64,000 nucleotides of DNA from Eulemur rufifrons. Lineage: Eukaryota; Chordata; Mammalia; Primates; Lemuridae. Shown piece after piece: positions 1 through 9,880 of the stretch (the stretch's first letter is position 1; every line of letters begins with the position of its first letter). The notes under the pieces are model-generated. The model saw only the letters and a list, made by a program, of their open reading frames with translations, was not told where the DNA came from and ran no database searches. The stretch covers positions 119,349,501 through 119,413,500 of the forward strand of contig NC_090989.1 of assembly GCF_041146395.1 (NCBI RefSeq). The letters are read 5' to 3'. Made by a program: the position numbers and the translations under genes.

Positions 1-584
1 TATATACATTTAATACAGTGTAAATATATACAATACTATATAACAAAATACACAGAATTAAGACCATGAGAGCTGAAAAAGACTCTGGGGGTCATCTACT
101 CCAATTCCTTTGAGAGTAAGTATGTCCCCTACAGCCTTCCCAACAAATAGTATAGTTTCTGATTAAACACCTTAAAATGACAGGAAACTCACTTCTTCTC
201 AAGACAGCCAATTGGAAGTCAGTCTGATTGTTAGAAAGTTATTTTGACAATGAGTCAAAATCTTTCTCCATGTAATTTCCAGAAGCTGTTACTATGTGTC
301 TTCTGGGGTCACAAACTGATTCTCTCTTCCACGTGACATTTCCTTAACAGAAACTACTGTTTTCTACCCTCCCCATCCCAGTTCTCCTAGCGTAAGCTGT
401 CTCTTCTCCAAACTGAACATCCCCTCTGTTTTCAATTAGTCCATGTATAATCATGGTTTTCAGTCTTCTCACCACTTTAACCACTCTCCTCAGTTTCCGC
501 ACTTTGTCCTGTTGGGGGGATGATTTCTATGAGGGCAATCTGAGATCATTTCAGTTATTTGGCAACTGCATGCATTCAGGATTA
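1..584. other. Unassigned intergenic sequence
   Basis: A/T-rich single-copy-looking DNA. No coding frame, RNA gene or recognisable repeat was found. Confidence 0.5.
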
Positions 585-770
585 TTCCTTCATTCAGTCA
601 GTATTTACTGAATTCCTTTGATGTGGAAGGCACCAGGCTAAGAAGTTATGAAAGATAAGACTAAGAAGATACAAAGTTTCTCTTAAGAAACTTGACATGT
701 TAATGGGGGAGAAAAGATAAATGGTAACAAGTGCCACAAAACATACACAAGTGCTATGCACATTAAAGGA
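585..770 (-). repeat. L2 LINE 3' fragment
   Basis: The text 'cagtatttactgaattcctttgatgtggaaggcaccaggc' followed by 'aatgggggaga' and 'aagtgccacaa' follows the reverse complement of the L2 3' end, whose sense strand finishes in ...ataaatatttgttgaatga. It is diverged, as expected of this pre-eutherian family. The outer limits are approximate. Confidence 0.55.
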
Positions 771-1089
771 AGGAAATTATACAATTAAATATAGATTTGC
801 TTTAATATCAGAGTACTGGAGAACAAAAGAAAAGTAATGACAATGTCAGACTAGACCTAATTTGTTTTGGGGTAGCATGAGAATTGGTAAAAAGCAGCAG
901 ATTGAGATTTAAACTACATTAAAAAAGAAATTTCCAGATTAGAAGAATTATCGCACAGATTCAGAAAACCAAAAGAATTTATGTAGTTTTTTCACTCTTG
1001 AGAGCTCTGACAATGGTATCAATAATTATTTGTCCAGAGTGATTTACATGCAACTCTTCAGAGGTGCAAAAAATAGACTAGACTACTAT

Positions 1090-1290
1090 TCACCAGGCTT
1101 GTCCCAAGCACTTTACATGTATTGTCTCACTTAATCCCACAAAAAGTCCAAAAAGGCAAGTACTAATACTATTTCCTCTTTTTTCAAAAAAATTAAGTGA
1201 AGCTCAGCAAGGTTTGGTGACTTGCCCAAGCTTACAAAAGTGCTAAATGGTACAACCAGGCTTCAAACTCAGGCTGTCACCTTCCAGGCC
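1090..1290 (-). repeat. MIR SINE, antisense
   Basis: The order 'agcactttacatgtattgtctcacttaatcc', 'gtgacttgcccaagcttac', 'caaactcaggctgtc' matches the reverse complement of the MIR core and tRNA-derived head. The conserved core is clear; the ends are approximate. Confidence 0.7.
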
Positions 1291-3190
1291 ATTCATTTAC
1301 CACTTGAGATTATCAACTACTTACTACCTAACAAAGCAATCTCTGGCAAAGTCCTACCCACAATCCCCACAATCTTCCTGGTGACCTACCTGGAAAAGCC
1401 TCTCACTGAACAATGTATTCCTCCTTTGGGTTCCAGGACACTTTCTAAAGAGCTCTGATATAGTCCTTGGCATATGGTATCACTGTGAGTTATGCATGTA
1501 GCAGTAGCCCCTGATAAAGTGTTACTGCTCCAAGAACAGGGATTATGTCTTTACCTTTTTTCTTAGTATCCCTAGGTCCTAGCAGCTCAGTACCAGATTC
1601 AAGAAATGCGGGGAGAATGAACCAGTTCTCTGGCTTAGCTGGCATGCTTTGGAAAAATCACCCTCTTAAGTGGAGACCTCTAATTCGGGATCTACTTAAT
1701 TGTGGTACAGAGATTTGGTTGTCCAAATTCTGCAACCTATCTTGTATCTCCCAACTTTAAATTAAGGGAATTCAAGAAGTAATGTAACTGGCTGTTGTCT
1801 ACCACCATCCTCAGCAGCTTCACTCACCTTTGGGATCTTCACCCCCATTTGGACAATGGCTCAGCCACAGTTACATAGAAACCAGAGGCAAAATAAATGG
1901 GAAATTAGATCACCTAATATTTCTCCTTTCCTTCATTAAGTTCTTAAAATAAAAGGGTTCAGTGAAATTGCTGATACTTTGGGGCCTTAAAGGAAAGAGA
2001 GATACAAAGCAAGTGATTTTACAGAGTCAGGAAATGATTAAACAAACTTTAGGAAAGAAGGCAGGTATGTGGATTGAGTTCATATATAGTTATAACTATG
2101 AAATAGTTTTAAATGCACATAAATTATGTATGGCTGTTGAGCACATATAATTCTGCTACAGCAATGATTATAAGAGAACCTAGAGTAGAAACAATCTAAC
2201 ATGTGTAACATTATGTAAGTGTCAAAATTTAAAAATTATATATGTATATTAACATTGATAGGGCAAAATAAAGTTTTGGTACAGAGGAAGAAAAAAGCTT
2301 TGTGATCTCAGCTTATCTCTGACATTGCCCTACCAAGTACAGGGTATTTCCTGAGTCCAGACCAGAAGGTAGATGATGAATGAAAACTGAGAAAGGAGAG
2401 GCACTGGAGTGATTATCATTCTCCTTCCCAAATCCAAGCCAGTAGCCAGCAGATAGCGGCTGTTAATATAACACTTTGGCTGTAGGGGGAATCAGTTGCT
2501 AAGGGCTTAATGGCAGAAAAAAACATGTGTGGTGATAGGAGAGAAGACTGCCTGATTTTATAATCAAAATATGTAGGAGGAACATGAAATTAGAAGGAGG
2601 ATATAGCAGTTCCCTATAACATCCAGGAATAGCGATTTATCACAGTGTTTAAGAATACCATCCATAGTACAAGTCTGTCTCAGGAAAGAAAATGAAACAG
2701 GACTCCAATCACCAATGAAATGTTTAAAAGTGTGAGAAAAAAAAGAGGGCCCAGTTAGAATATGATTAATATCACTTTTTTCTTCACCAACAGATTCCAA
2801 TCTCAAACTGAAAATTACATTTCTATTCAGGTCACCAGGAAACAAAGACGCTTCCAGTACCTAGTAACTGGGAAGTGTCTAATCGTCATTATGATAGCCA
2901 CAAACTGTTAGATTGCCAGATACACCAACAACTGCAGAGATCAGCTGGGAGATCTGACGGGTGGATCACAATGCTATCCAAGTTAAAAGGTATGGGCAGA
3001 TTCAGCCATCCGTTTGAATTAAAATATTGTAAAAATTAACTGTATAAGCTCCAATTGCAATTATATTTGATTATTGGATACATTTATATCTATACATATT
3101 TTCTTGATTCCATTAAGTCTGTCTTTGAAAAGACTCTAAATTATGCAAAAGCATTTAAAAATTTATGATTTATTAATCTGCCAATCTCCC
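1291..3190. other. Unassigned intergenic sequence
   Basis: The open frames here (for example 1545-1760 on + and 2564-2845 on -) are short, have no recognisable domain and look like chance. A weak L2-like phrase lies near 1530-1600 but is too diverged to call. Confidence 0.45.
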
Positions 3191-3194
3191 TGCA

Positions 3195-3483
3195 TGTTTG
3201 TGTCCCCCCAAAACTCATACATATGTTGAAGCCAAATCCCCAACATGAGGGTATTTGGAGCTAGGGCCTTTGGGAGATGATTAGGTCATGAGGGTGGAGC
3301 CTTCACACCTTCTGTCATATGAGGACACAGCAAAAACACCATCATTTATGAACCTAGTTCACCAGATAACTAATCTGCTGGCACCTTGATCTTGGACTTC
3401 CCAGCCTCCAGAACTATGAGAAATAAACTTCTATTGTTTATAAGCCACCCATTCTGTTATAGCAACCTGAACGGACTGAGACA
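3195..3483 (+). repeat. MST/MLT1-type MaLR LTR, slightly 5'-truncated
   Basis: The segment reads in order 'catatgttgaagcc', 'gattaggtcatgagg', 'atatgaggacacagc', 'ccttgatcttggacttccc', 'agcctccagaactatgag', 'aaataaacttc', 'gaacggactgagaca'. This is the course of an ERVL-MaLR LTR in sense orientation, including its polyadenylation AATAAA and 3' terminus. It lacks the first bases of the LTR. It is non-coding, and the matching internal region is not next to it, so it is a solo LTR. Confidence 0.8.
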
Positions 3484-3741
3484 CTCCCCAAATACTATTT
3501 TCTCATGTGACTGAATTCACTAACTCCCACTTCTAAGACAGAAGTGTCAGCCACATTAATTAAACAAAACCAGTGTGATTGCTGTGCCTCTTCAGTTTGG
3601 GCCCTCTGCTTGCAATTACCCTCTCCCTGACTAGATCCGATTGACAGGTTTACCAATACAAATGGACAAACCTATTAGATTCTGTTTATAAACAGAAATG
3701 GTGACTACCTAAACACAATATGATTCTAAATTCTAGTCTTT

Positions 3742-4088
<347 letters not shown>

Positions 4089-4189
4089 TAGTCTTTAGTA
4101 AATTTCATTCTGCTCATTTTCTCCCTGGGGACTAGTTTATAATTTTGGGGTGGGGAGATCAAAGTGCAACACCAAGGCCAAACATCACA

Positions 4190-5100
4190 AAGAAGATTTG
4201 TCTCCATGAAAACTTAACTCTTCTGTGCAAAAGAAGAAACTATTAAAACTTTTTAATGACAAACTAAACAACAAAGGGTCAGCATCTTTCATCCAAAATG
4301 GACTCTTTAAAACTCAAGAAAATTGAGCTAAGGCTAAAAATAGGTAATTCACAAAAGAAGAAATATAATACAAATGATCAATAAGCCTAAGGCAAGATGT
4401 ATAATACAACTTCTATAAAAGTCACAGAAACAAGAATTAAAAGAACAGTGAGATATCTGTTTTGCCTTTTAGGTGAGAAAAATGCAAAAGGCTGATTATC
4501 TCTAGCATAAGTAAGCAAAGAATGTAGAACATCATGCACTATATATTGGTTGCAGAGCAAATTGTTGCAAGATTTTTGTAGGGCAGTCAATATGCATCAA
4601 AATGTAAAATATACATTCGCCCTAACTCATTAATTTCATTTAAGAATTTATCCTAAGGAAATAACACTATTACACAGAGACATGTTAAAAGAATGTTTAA
4701 TACATTGTTTTCATTATCCAAACGTTGTAAATAATCTTAATGTACTTAAATAGGATACTGGTTAATTCAATATTTACAATAAAGTTCAGATGGGAAGATA
4801 TTCACATCCCATGCGAAAAATAACAGAAAAAATATATAACATGATCCTGCTTATGATACATCCAATTTAAGATGAACATTTTTTCACATTTCTAAAGTTA
4901 AAGTGTATCTTACAATTGATAGCATCTTAGATTCAATGCAATGTATAATTATTGATGCATTTAATAATCTAGAAGTTTTTATTCCAAATTAATATCTGTG
5001 GTGGAGAATGGTGTACTAGGGGACTTTTATTTTCTACTCTGAGGTTGTTTTTACTTTTTCTAATCAGCTATATTTTTAAAAATATTCCATAAAAACAATA
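4190..5100 (+). repeat. L1M-type LINE, ORF2 end and 3' region
   Basis: The phrases 'cttctgtgcaaaagaag', 'aattcacaaaagaag', 'aagaatttatcctaagg' and 'acattgttttcattatcc' follow the end of L1 ORF2 and the 3' region of an old L1M in sense orientation. It is heavily decayed, with no open frame. Confidence 0.7.
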
Positions 5101-5740
5101 AAATCATTCCCATTGGGTTACTCTAAAATGTTTTTAAACCCCTGGAAGAAAATAATATACAGAATGATTCATCAATACCCCAATAACCATTTTGTTTGGC
5201 AGAAAGATATTTGGATGCATAACGGATGCCAAAAAATAGTGTTTTTTTTTTTTTTTAAGGCATTTGACCAACTTCATGTGTACACATTCTTATTGGTGAG
5301 TGGCTCCTTTTTCAGAGCCTCAATGACATAAATTCCTAATTTGGCTGAATAGTGCATTTGTCATATATTCTTTCAGCTACAAAAAAAATACTCTAAAGAA
5401 TAGCTCCTTTTAAAAAAGATTGCATACTAATAGTTTAAAAATACTACAGGCTAATAAATATTAAAATACTAGCATTTTATGTAAAATATTTCCATTAAGG
5501 AGTTAGAAATTAAACACATCACACTAAAGGGTTCAAACTGAGTAACATGTTACTCCTCATAGAATATATGCCTCTGTATATGTGGGTTGAAAATAAATAA
5601 TTATTTCTTCTGAAATAATCTCCAATAGCATTTTATGTCTAATAATGAATTAAATGTAACTAAAAAGGAAAACAGGAATATAATAAACCTAGAATTTAAA
5701 ATGTAATCTTTTTTATAAAATCATGAAACATAGTAGCTTT
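5101..5740. other. Unassigned A/T-rich sequence
   Basis: No gene or confident repeat was found. A short T-run lies at 5241-5256. Confidence 0.45.
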
Positions 5741-5741
5741 T

Positions 5742-5842
5742 CTTTTTTTTTTTTTTTTTTTTGAGACAGGGTCTCAAAATGATCCTCCCATCTCGGGCCT
5801 CCCAACGTGCTAGGATTATAGGTATGAGCTACTGTACCTGGC
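5742..5842 (-). repeat. Alu fragment with large internal deletion
   Basis: It starts with poly-T and 'gagacagggtctca', then jumps straight to 'gatcctcccatctc' and ends '...gtacctggcc'. Most of both monomers is missing, leaving about 100 bp. Confidence 0.8.
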
Positions 5843-5864
5843 CAAATTATCTTTTATTATAGAG

Positions 5865-6175
5865 GGGTATAAGACTAATGTAGATGCCAGAAATTATAAA
5901 GGAAAAAAGATATATTTGACTACATAAAATTTGAAAATTTCTATACAATATAAAATACCATAAAGTTAAAAAATAAAAAATATCAAGAAAAAATTGCAAT
6001 TTATGTAACATTACCCTTAGTATACAAAGAGCTATTACAAATAAATAAAAGAATATAAGCACATCAATGGAAAAATAAGGATATAAGCTAGCAATTCACA
6101 ACATGAGAAATAAATATGGCCAATATATGACAAAATGTTGTCATGCTTGTTCAATAGGAAAATACTTTTAAAAGA
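5865..6175 (+). repeat. L1M ORF2 fragment
   Basis: The text 'tttgactacataaaat', 'ataccataaagttaaa', 'tatacaaagagctattaca' and 'aaatatggccaatatatga' corresponds to the region after the L1 reverse transcriptase in sense orientation. It has decayed beyond coding. Confidence 0.7.
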
Positions 6176-6284
6176 TTAATGAAGTCTAATCTGAGAGTGT
6201 GAGGCATACTGACAGTTTAATTCAGTGTGTATAGTACTATATGCAGTACACATTTTCTTTAGCACAATATGGAAATAGTGTTCT

Positions 6285-6400
6285 TCCAATAAATATTTAT
6301 TGAATACCCATATATGTGGCACTGTCATAGATGCTGAGAACACAATGAAGAATAAGACAGAAAGGGAGGAGAAAGGAAATAAACCACTGAACAAATTAAT
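6285..6400 (-). repeat. L2 LINE 3' fragment
   Basis: 'aataaatatttattgaatacccatatatgtggcactgtcatagatgctgagaacacaatgaagaataagacag' tracks the reverse complement of the L2 3' end. Confidence 0.65.
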
Positions 6401-6440
6401 GTATTGAAAAATAAAAAGTACCTACCCTTTGAACCATCAA

Positions 6441-6963
6441 CTTCTTTTTCTTAAAAAAATTATAGTCTTATTTATTGAAAGATATCAGTTAAGAAACAGA
6501 AAAATAATTATTAGGTAAGCTTATATGGCACATGATTATGATTAAGTTCCACTAATTTATATTTCTGTATCATGCTTTCTGTTAATTCCAGAGCATTATA
6601 TTCATGCAGCAGTGTTAGTAAGTACTGATTTTTTTTTATGTTCATCCTCTTGATAAAGCGCTATAACATCAGGAATATTTAGTTGGAGTCATTTTCTACC
6701 ATTTGAGTATGTGATACTCTAATGTTAAAAAAACAAGTCTAAACCTAAGAAATTTAGACTGATCATTTTTTATTTACAAAACATGGACACACACACACAC
6801 ACACACACACACGTATATATAAGTCCAGTAGTTGTATCTGGCTTTTACCTATTTTTGTGTTGAAACTTTCCATCATATACAGTTTGTCCCAAGCACAAAA
6901 TCCTGAGCCATGGGATACCAGGGGTGATATAATATGATAGTAGCACAGTTTGCTTTTGCACTC
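6441..6963 (-). mobile_element. Possible unclassified retroposed insert in L1
   Basis: About 520 bp of unrecognised DNA interrupts L1-like sequence. It is bounded by the direct repeat ttgaaccatcaa at 6429-6440 and 6964-6975, and its left edge is T-rich, as for an antisense tailed insert. The insert contains a (CA)n run at 6787-6812. I cannot assign a family. The repeat could also be chance or a local duplication. Confidence 0.35.
6787..6812. repeat. (CA)n microsatellite
   Basis: About thirteen uninterrupted CA units followed by gtatatata. Confidence 0.95.
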
Positions 6964-7495
6964 TTGAACCATCAATTTTACTTCTAGGAATTTGTTGTAA
7001 GAATATAATCAATAAGTGCACAAATGTTTGTTCAAAAAAAAATGTTATTTCCATTGGAAACATCTAAATGTTCTTGACAGATGAATGGATAAAGAAAATG
7101 TGGTATATATATACAATTAAATACAATTCAGCCTTTAAAAAGAAGGAAATTCTGTAATATGCGACAACATGGATGAATCTTTTGACATGCTAAGTGACGT
7201 AAGCCAGTTATAGAAAGACAAACATTGCATGATTCCACTTATATAAGGTATCTAAAATAATCAAAGTTATAGAATCAAAGAGTGGAATGGTGGTTACCAG
7301 GGCTGGAGGACAGGGGGAAATAAGGAGTTACTAATCAACAGGCATAAAATTTCAGTTAGGCAAGATGAATAAGATCTAGAGATCTGTTGTACAACATTGC
7401 ACCTATAGTCAATAATAATGTATTATATACTTAAACATTTAAGAGAGTAGATCTCATGTTAAGTGTTCTTACCACAATAAAATAGTTTTTAAAAA
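6964..7495 (+). repeat. L1M 3' end
   Basis: 'gatgaatggataaagaaaatgtgg', 'caacatggatgaatc', 'ggtggttaccagggctgg' and 'ataatgtattatatactta' form a well-known sense-strand ORF2 terminus and 3'UTR of an L1M element, ending in 'cacaataaaatag' as the decayed tail. Confidence 0.8.
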
Positions 7496-8279
7496 GACGT
7501 TACAATAGCTTTCTATGGTTTTATGCATTTCTCTACTATCTAAATTTCTAACAATGAGCATACATTTCCTGAGGAAAAAAAGCATATCGATGTTCTGAAA
7601 AATACAAATATAATCTTTAAGAACTTCACAAACCATATACCAATATATTTGAAATTGCCAGCATTATGATAAAACTTAGTCATATTTTCTTCAGATTATA
7701 AATTTCTATAAATTATCTAGATATTGTTCTGTATTAAAATTTACATTAATGCTTTTTGCTTCACCTTCCTTTAAGAACTTTTTTGTATGAATATCAATTT
7801 TATACCTTTCTAAATTAGCTTTGTTCTGTAATTTAAATGAGTGTAAATATTATGCTTAATTGCTCAGCCAAATACCGAACACTTCAATCCACAGGCTCTG
7901 TGCCTTTGGAACAGATGATTATGAAAATTAATGGTTCCACAGAGTTCAGAAACACTAGAGGTGTCAAAAAATAAAGATGGATTACAAAAAGCTCTGGAAA
8001 ATGTGTGACTCGTAGTTCATGATAGTTTTGAAACAGGATGAGAGTATTTACATGTGCATTATGTTTATGTACATATACACATACCTGTATTTTACATAGC
8101 ATACATGAGATTTCGTGTTTATACTGAAGGTGCATACTTTCACGTAGGTAAACCTGTTATCCATATGCTTTATCTGCACCTCCAAGGCGAGCCACATTTG
8201 CCTTCATGTTATCTTCAAGAAGCCAGCATCAACCCGTGTGCAAAGGGATTCAGTATTCACAGGGCTCCACTCTGGCTAC
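7496..8279. other. Unassigned sequence upstream of the CpG island
   Basis: A/T-rich DNA with no recognised repeat. The plus-strand frame from 8054 runs into the island but has no recognisable domain, and I do not call it a gene. Confidence 0.4.
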
Positions 8280-9426
8280 CTGCCTTGGAGATGGCCTATT
8301 TCCGGCGAAAGTGCAGAACAGAAGGGCAGGGCAGGGCAGGCCATGGCCCAGGAATCAGTCGACGAGGGCGCACTTCAGCACCACGGACACGGGCAACCCT
8401 GATCAAAGTCCTTTCAGGAGGAATAGCCCACGGAGATCGCCCCCAGCCCACTGCGCTCACCGCGTTACTCTCTCTCGGAGCCCTCAATTGTCCCTCGGAT
8501 GCGCGCTTTGCGTCTCGCTCCCCGCCAAGCCGGTGAAAGCCTCGACCGAGATGCGGGTCCGCGCCGCGCTCTCACCCGCCCCAGCACGAGTCTCCTTCCT
8601 GCCAGCCGGCGCAGCCCTTCCTCCCTCTCCTCTCCTCCCAAATGAGGCCAAATGGGCGCACGTGGTGTGGAAATTCTACAGCGCCCAGAGCACTGTAAGG
8701 AAGGAGTCGTGTTTTCCTCCCCGGGGCTGGCGGAGGCTGAGAGGACCTGCCCTGAGCCTCCGCCGCCACACTCGCGGGCAGCAGAGCCCTTCCTCCACTA
8801 ATCCTTGCCCTCGTCTCTCCTTGCGCCAAGATAGCTACAAACCGTCGATTTGCCGCGAAAATCTCAACCCACATAGACTGGCGTTCAAGAGTCATGGACT
8901 AAGAGAGTAATGAGAAATATAAATTCTTGGCCATATGTCTAAAACTAAACAGCATTTTAAAAAGTTGTATTTGAAACTGATCCCATGACGCCACAAGAAC
9001 TCACCCACCCTTGCCTGAGTGGCTCCTGGGCGACAGGAAAGCAATAGCCACTGGCTTGTATCATGGACGCTGGGGGAGGGCCCATACCTGCGACGGTGGC
9101 AGGCTGTGGGAAGCGGGGACCATAGCTGATGCTGACCCTAGCATCTTGGCGTCCAGGTTCTCCAGGAGAGCAGCGCAGAGAACCCGGGGCTTCGCGGCCT
9201 TTCAGGCGTCGTGCAGTGCCCCACCGAAGGTTTGCAAAGGGGTCGAGGCGCTTCGCCCCCAGCCCAGCCCCCACCCGAAAAGAGAGGCTCTGCCCCTTAG
9301 GTGTCATGGCTAAAAACAGGTGGTGGGGTTCGGGGTCCGCTCCCACTCCTTCCCTGTGGGGCGACCGGGCAGGCAGCATCAAGGTCCCAGTCCGCCGCCG
9401 CCGACCGACTCCCGGGGCCCGTTTAC

Positions 9427-9580
9427 CTGCGTGTCGCGGCGAGGAAGGTGCGCCCGGTGCTCCAGCTGGGGCTGCGGTATGCAGCCTCGGAGCCAGCTGA
9501 GGCCGCTGAGCGCACGGCCTGGAAAACCGCGACCCGGGTTACTGAGAGGGGCGGGGAGGGAGAGGGGGCCGCCGGCGCGC
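9427..9580 (-). other. Candidate first exon ending at a splice donor
   Basis: Read on the minus strand, sequence downstream of the NRF1-like site runs through an open, G+C-rich segment and ends in CAG|GTAAAC, with the exon edge at 9427 and the intron from 9426. This is the best donor consensus I see in the island. Two minus frames are open through it, without a convincing ATG near the proposed start, so the exon may be untranslated. No downstream acceptor or second exon was recognised. Treat it as a hypothesis. Confidence 0.3.
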
Positions 9581-9624
9581 ACACTGCGCCTGCGCTCCCC
9601 ACTCCCCGCTTCCCACCCCGCCCC
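9548..9624. promoter_or_regulatory. Core-promoter cluster: two GC boxes and an NRF1-like site
   Basis: GGGGCGGGG lies at 9548-9556 and CCCCGCCCC at 9616-9624 (Sp1/KLF-type boxes). Between them TGCGCCTGCGC at 9585-9595 fits the palindromic NRF1 consensus. There is no TATA box. This grouping is typical of TATA-less, dispersed-start promoters and marks the likely initiation zone of the island. Confidence 0.6.
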
Positions 9625-9880
9625 ACCGTGCCAACCCAGCGGGTGTGGGAGTAGAAGACCGCGGGGAGCGCCCAGGGTTCGTGCCTGGGCTGAGGGACTT
9701 CCTCTCCCTGCGCGATGGGAGGGTCTTAGTCACGGGAAACTGCCCGCCCCGGGCCCCTTTAGCCTACACGCCCAAGGAGGAGCCGGTTGGAAGCAATCGC
9801 CTGTCAGCCTGGGCAACGTAGTCCTCTGGAAGGGAGCAGGGAGGCAGTCTGGGTCCATTTCCACCCAACTGCTTGCGTTT

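Larger units (their letters stand above)
8280..9880. promoter_or_regulatory. CpG island, probable gene promoter
   Basis: This is the only long stretch of the window that is both G+C-rich and full of intact CpG dinucleotides. Examples are 'cgacgagggcgcac' near 8360, 'gatgcgcgctttgcgtctcgc' near 8500, 'gccgccgccgaccg' near 9394 and 'gccggcgcgcacac' near 9570. No interspersed repeat was recognised in it, unlike the DNA on both sides. Both strands carry 60-230 codon frames, but that is expected where stop codons are rare, and none shows a family I recognise. Retained CpGs in mammalian DNA normally mark a germline-unmethylated promoter, so I infer a housekeeping-type or bidirectional promoter and first exon. 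The gene it serves cannot be named from this window. Confidence 0.8.

Noticed and set aside
8054..8910. Overlapping plus-strand frames of 160 and 234 codons as protein-coding genes
   Set aside because: They lie in CpG-rich DNA where stops are rare, show proline/arginine/serine-rich random composition, and have frames of similar length on the opposite strand. No domain is recognisable.
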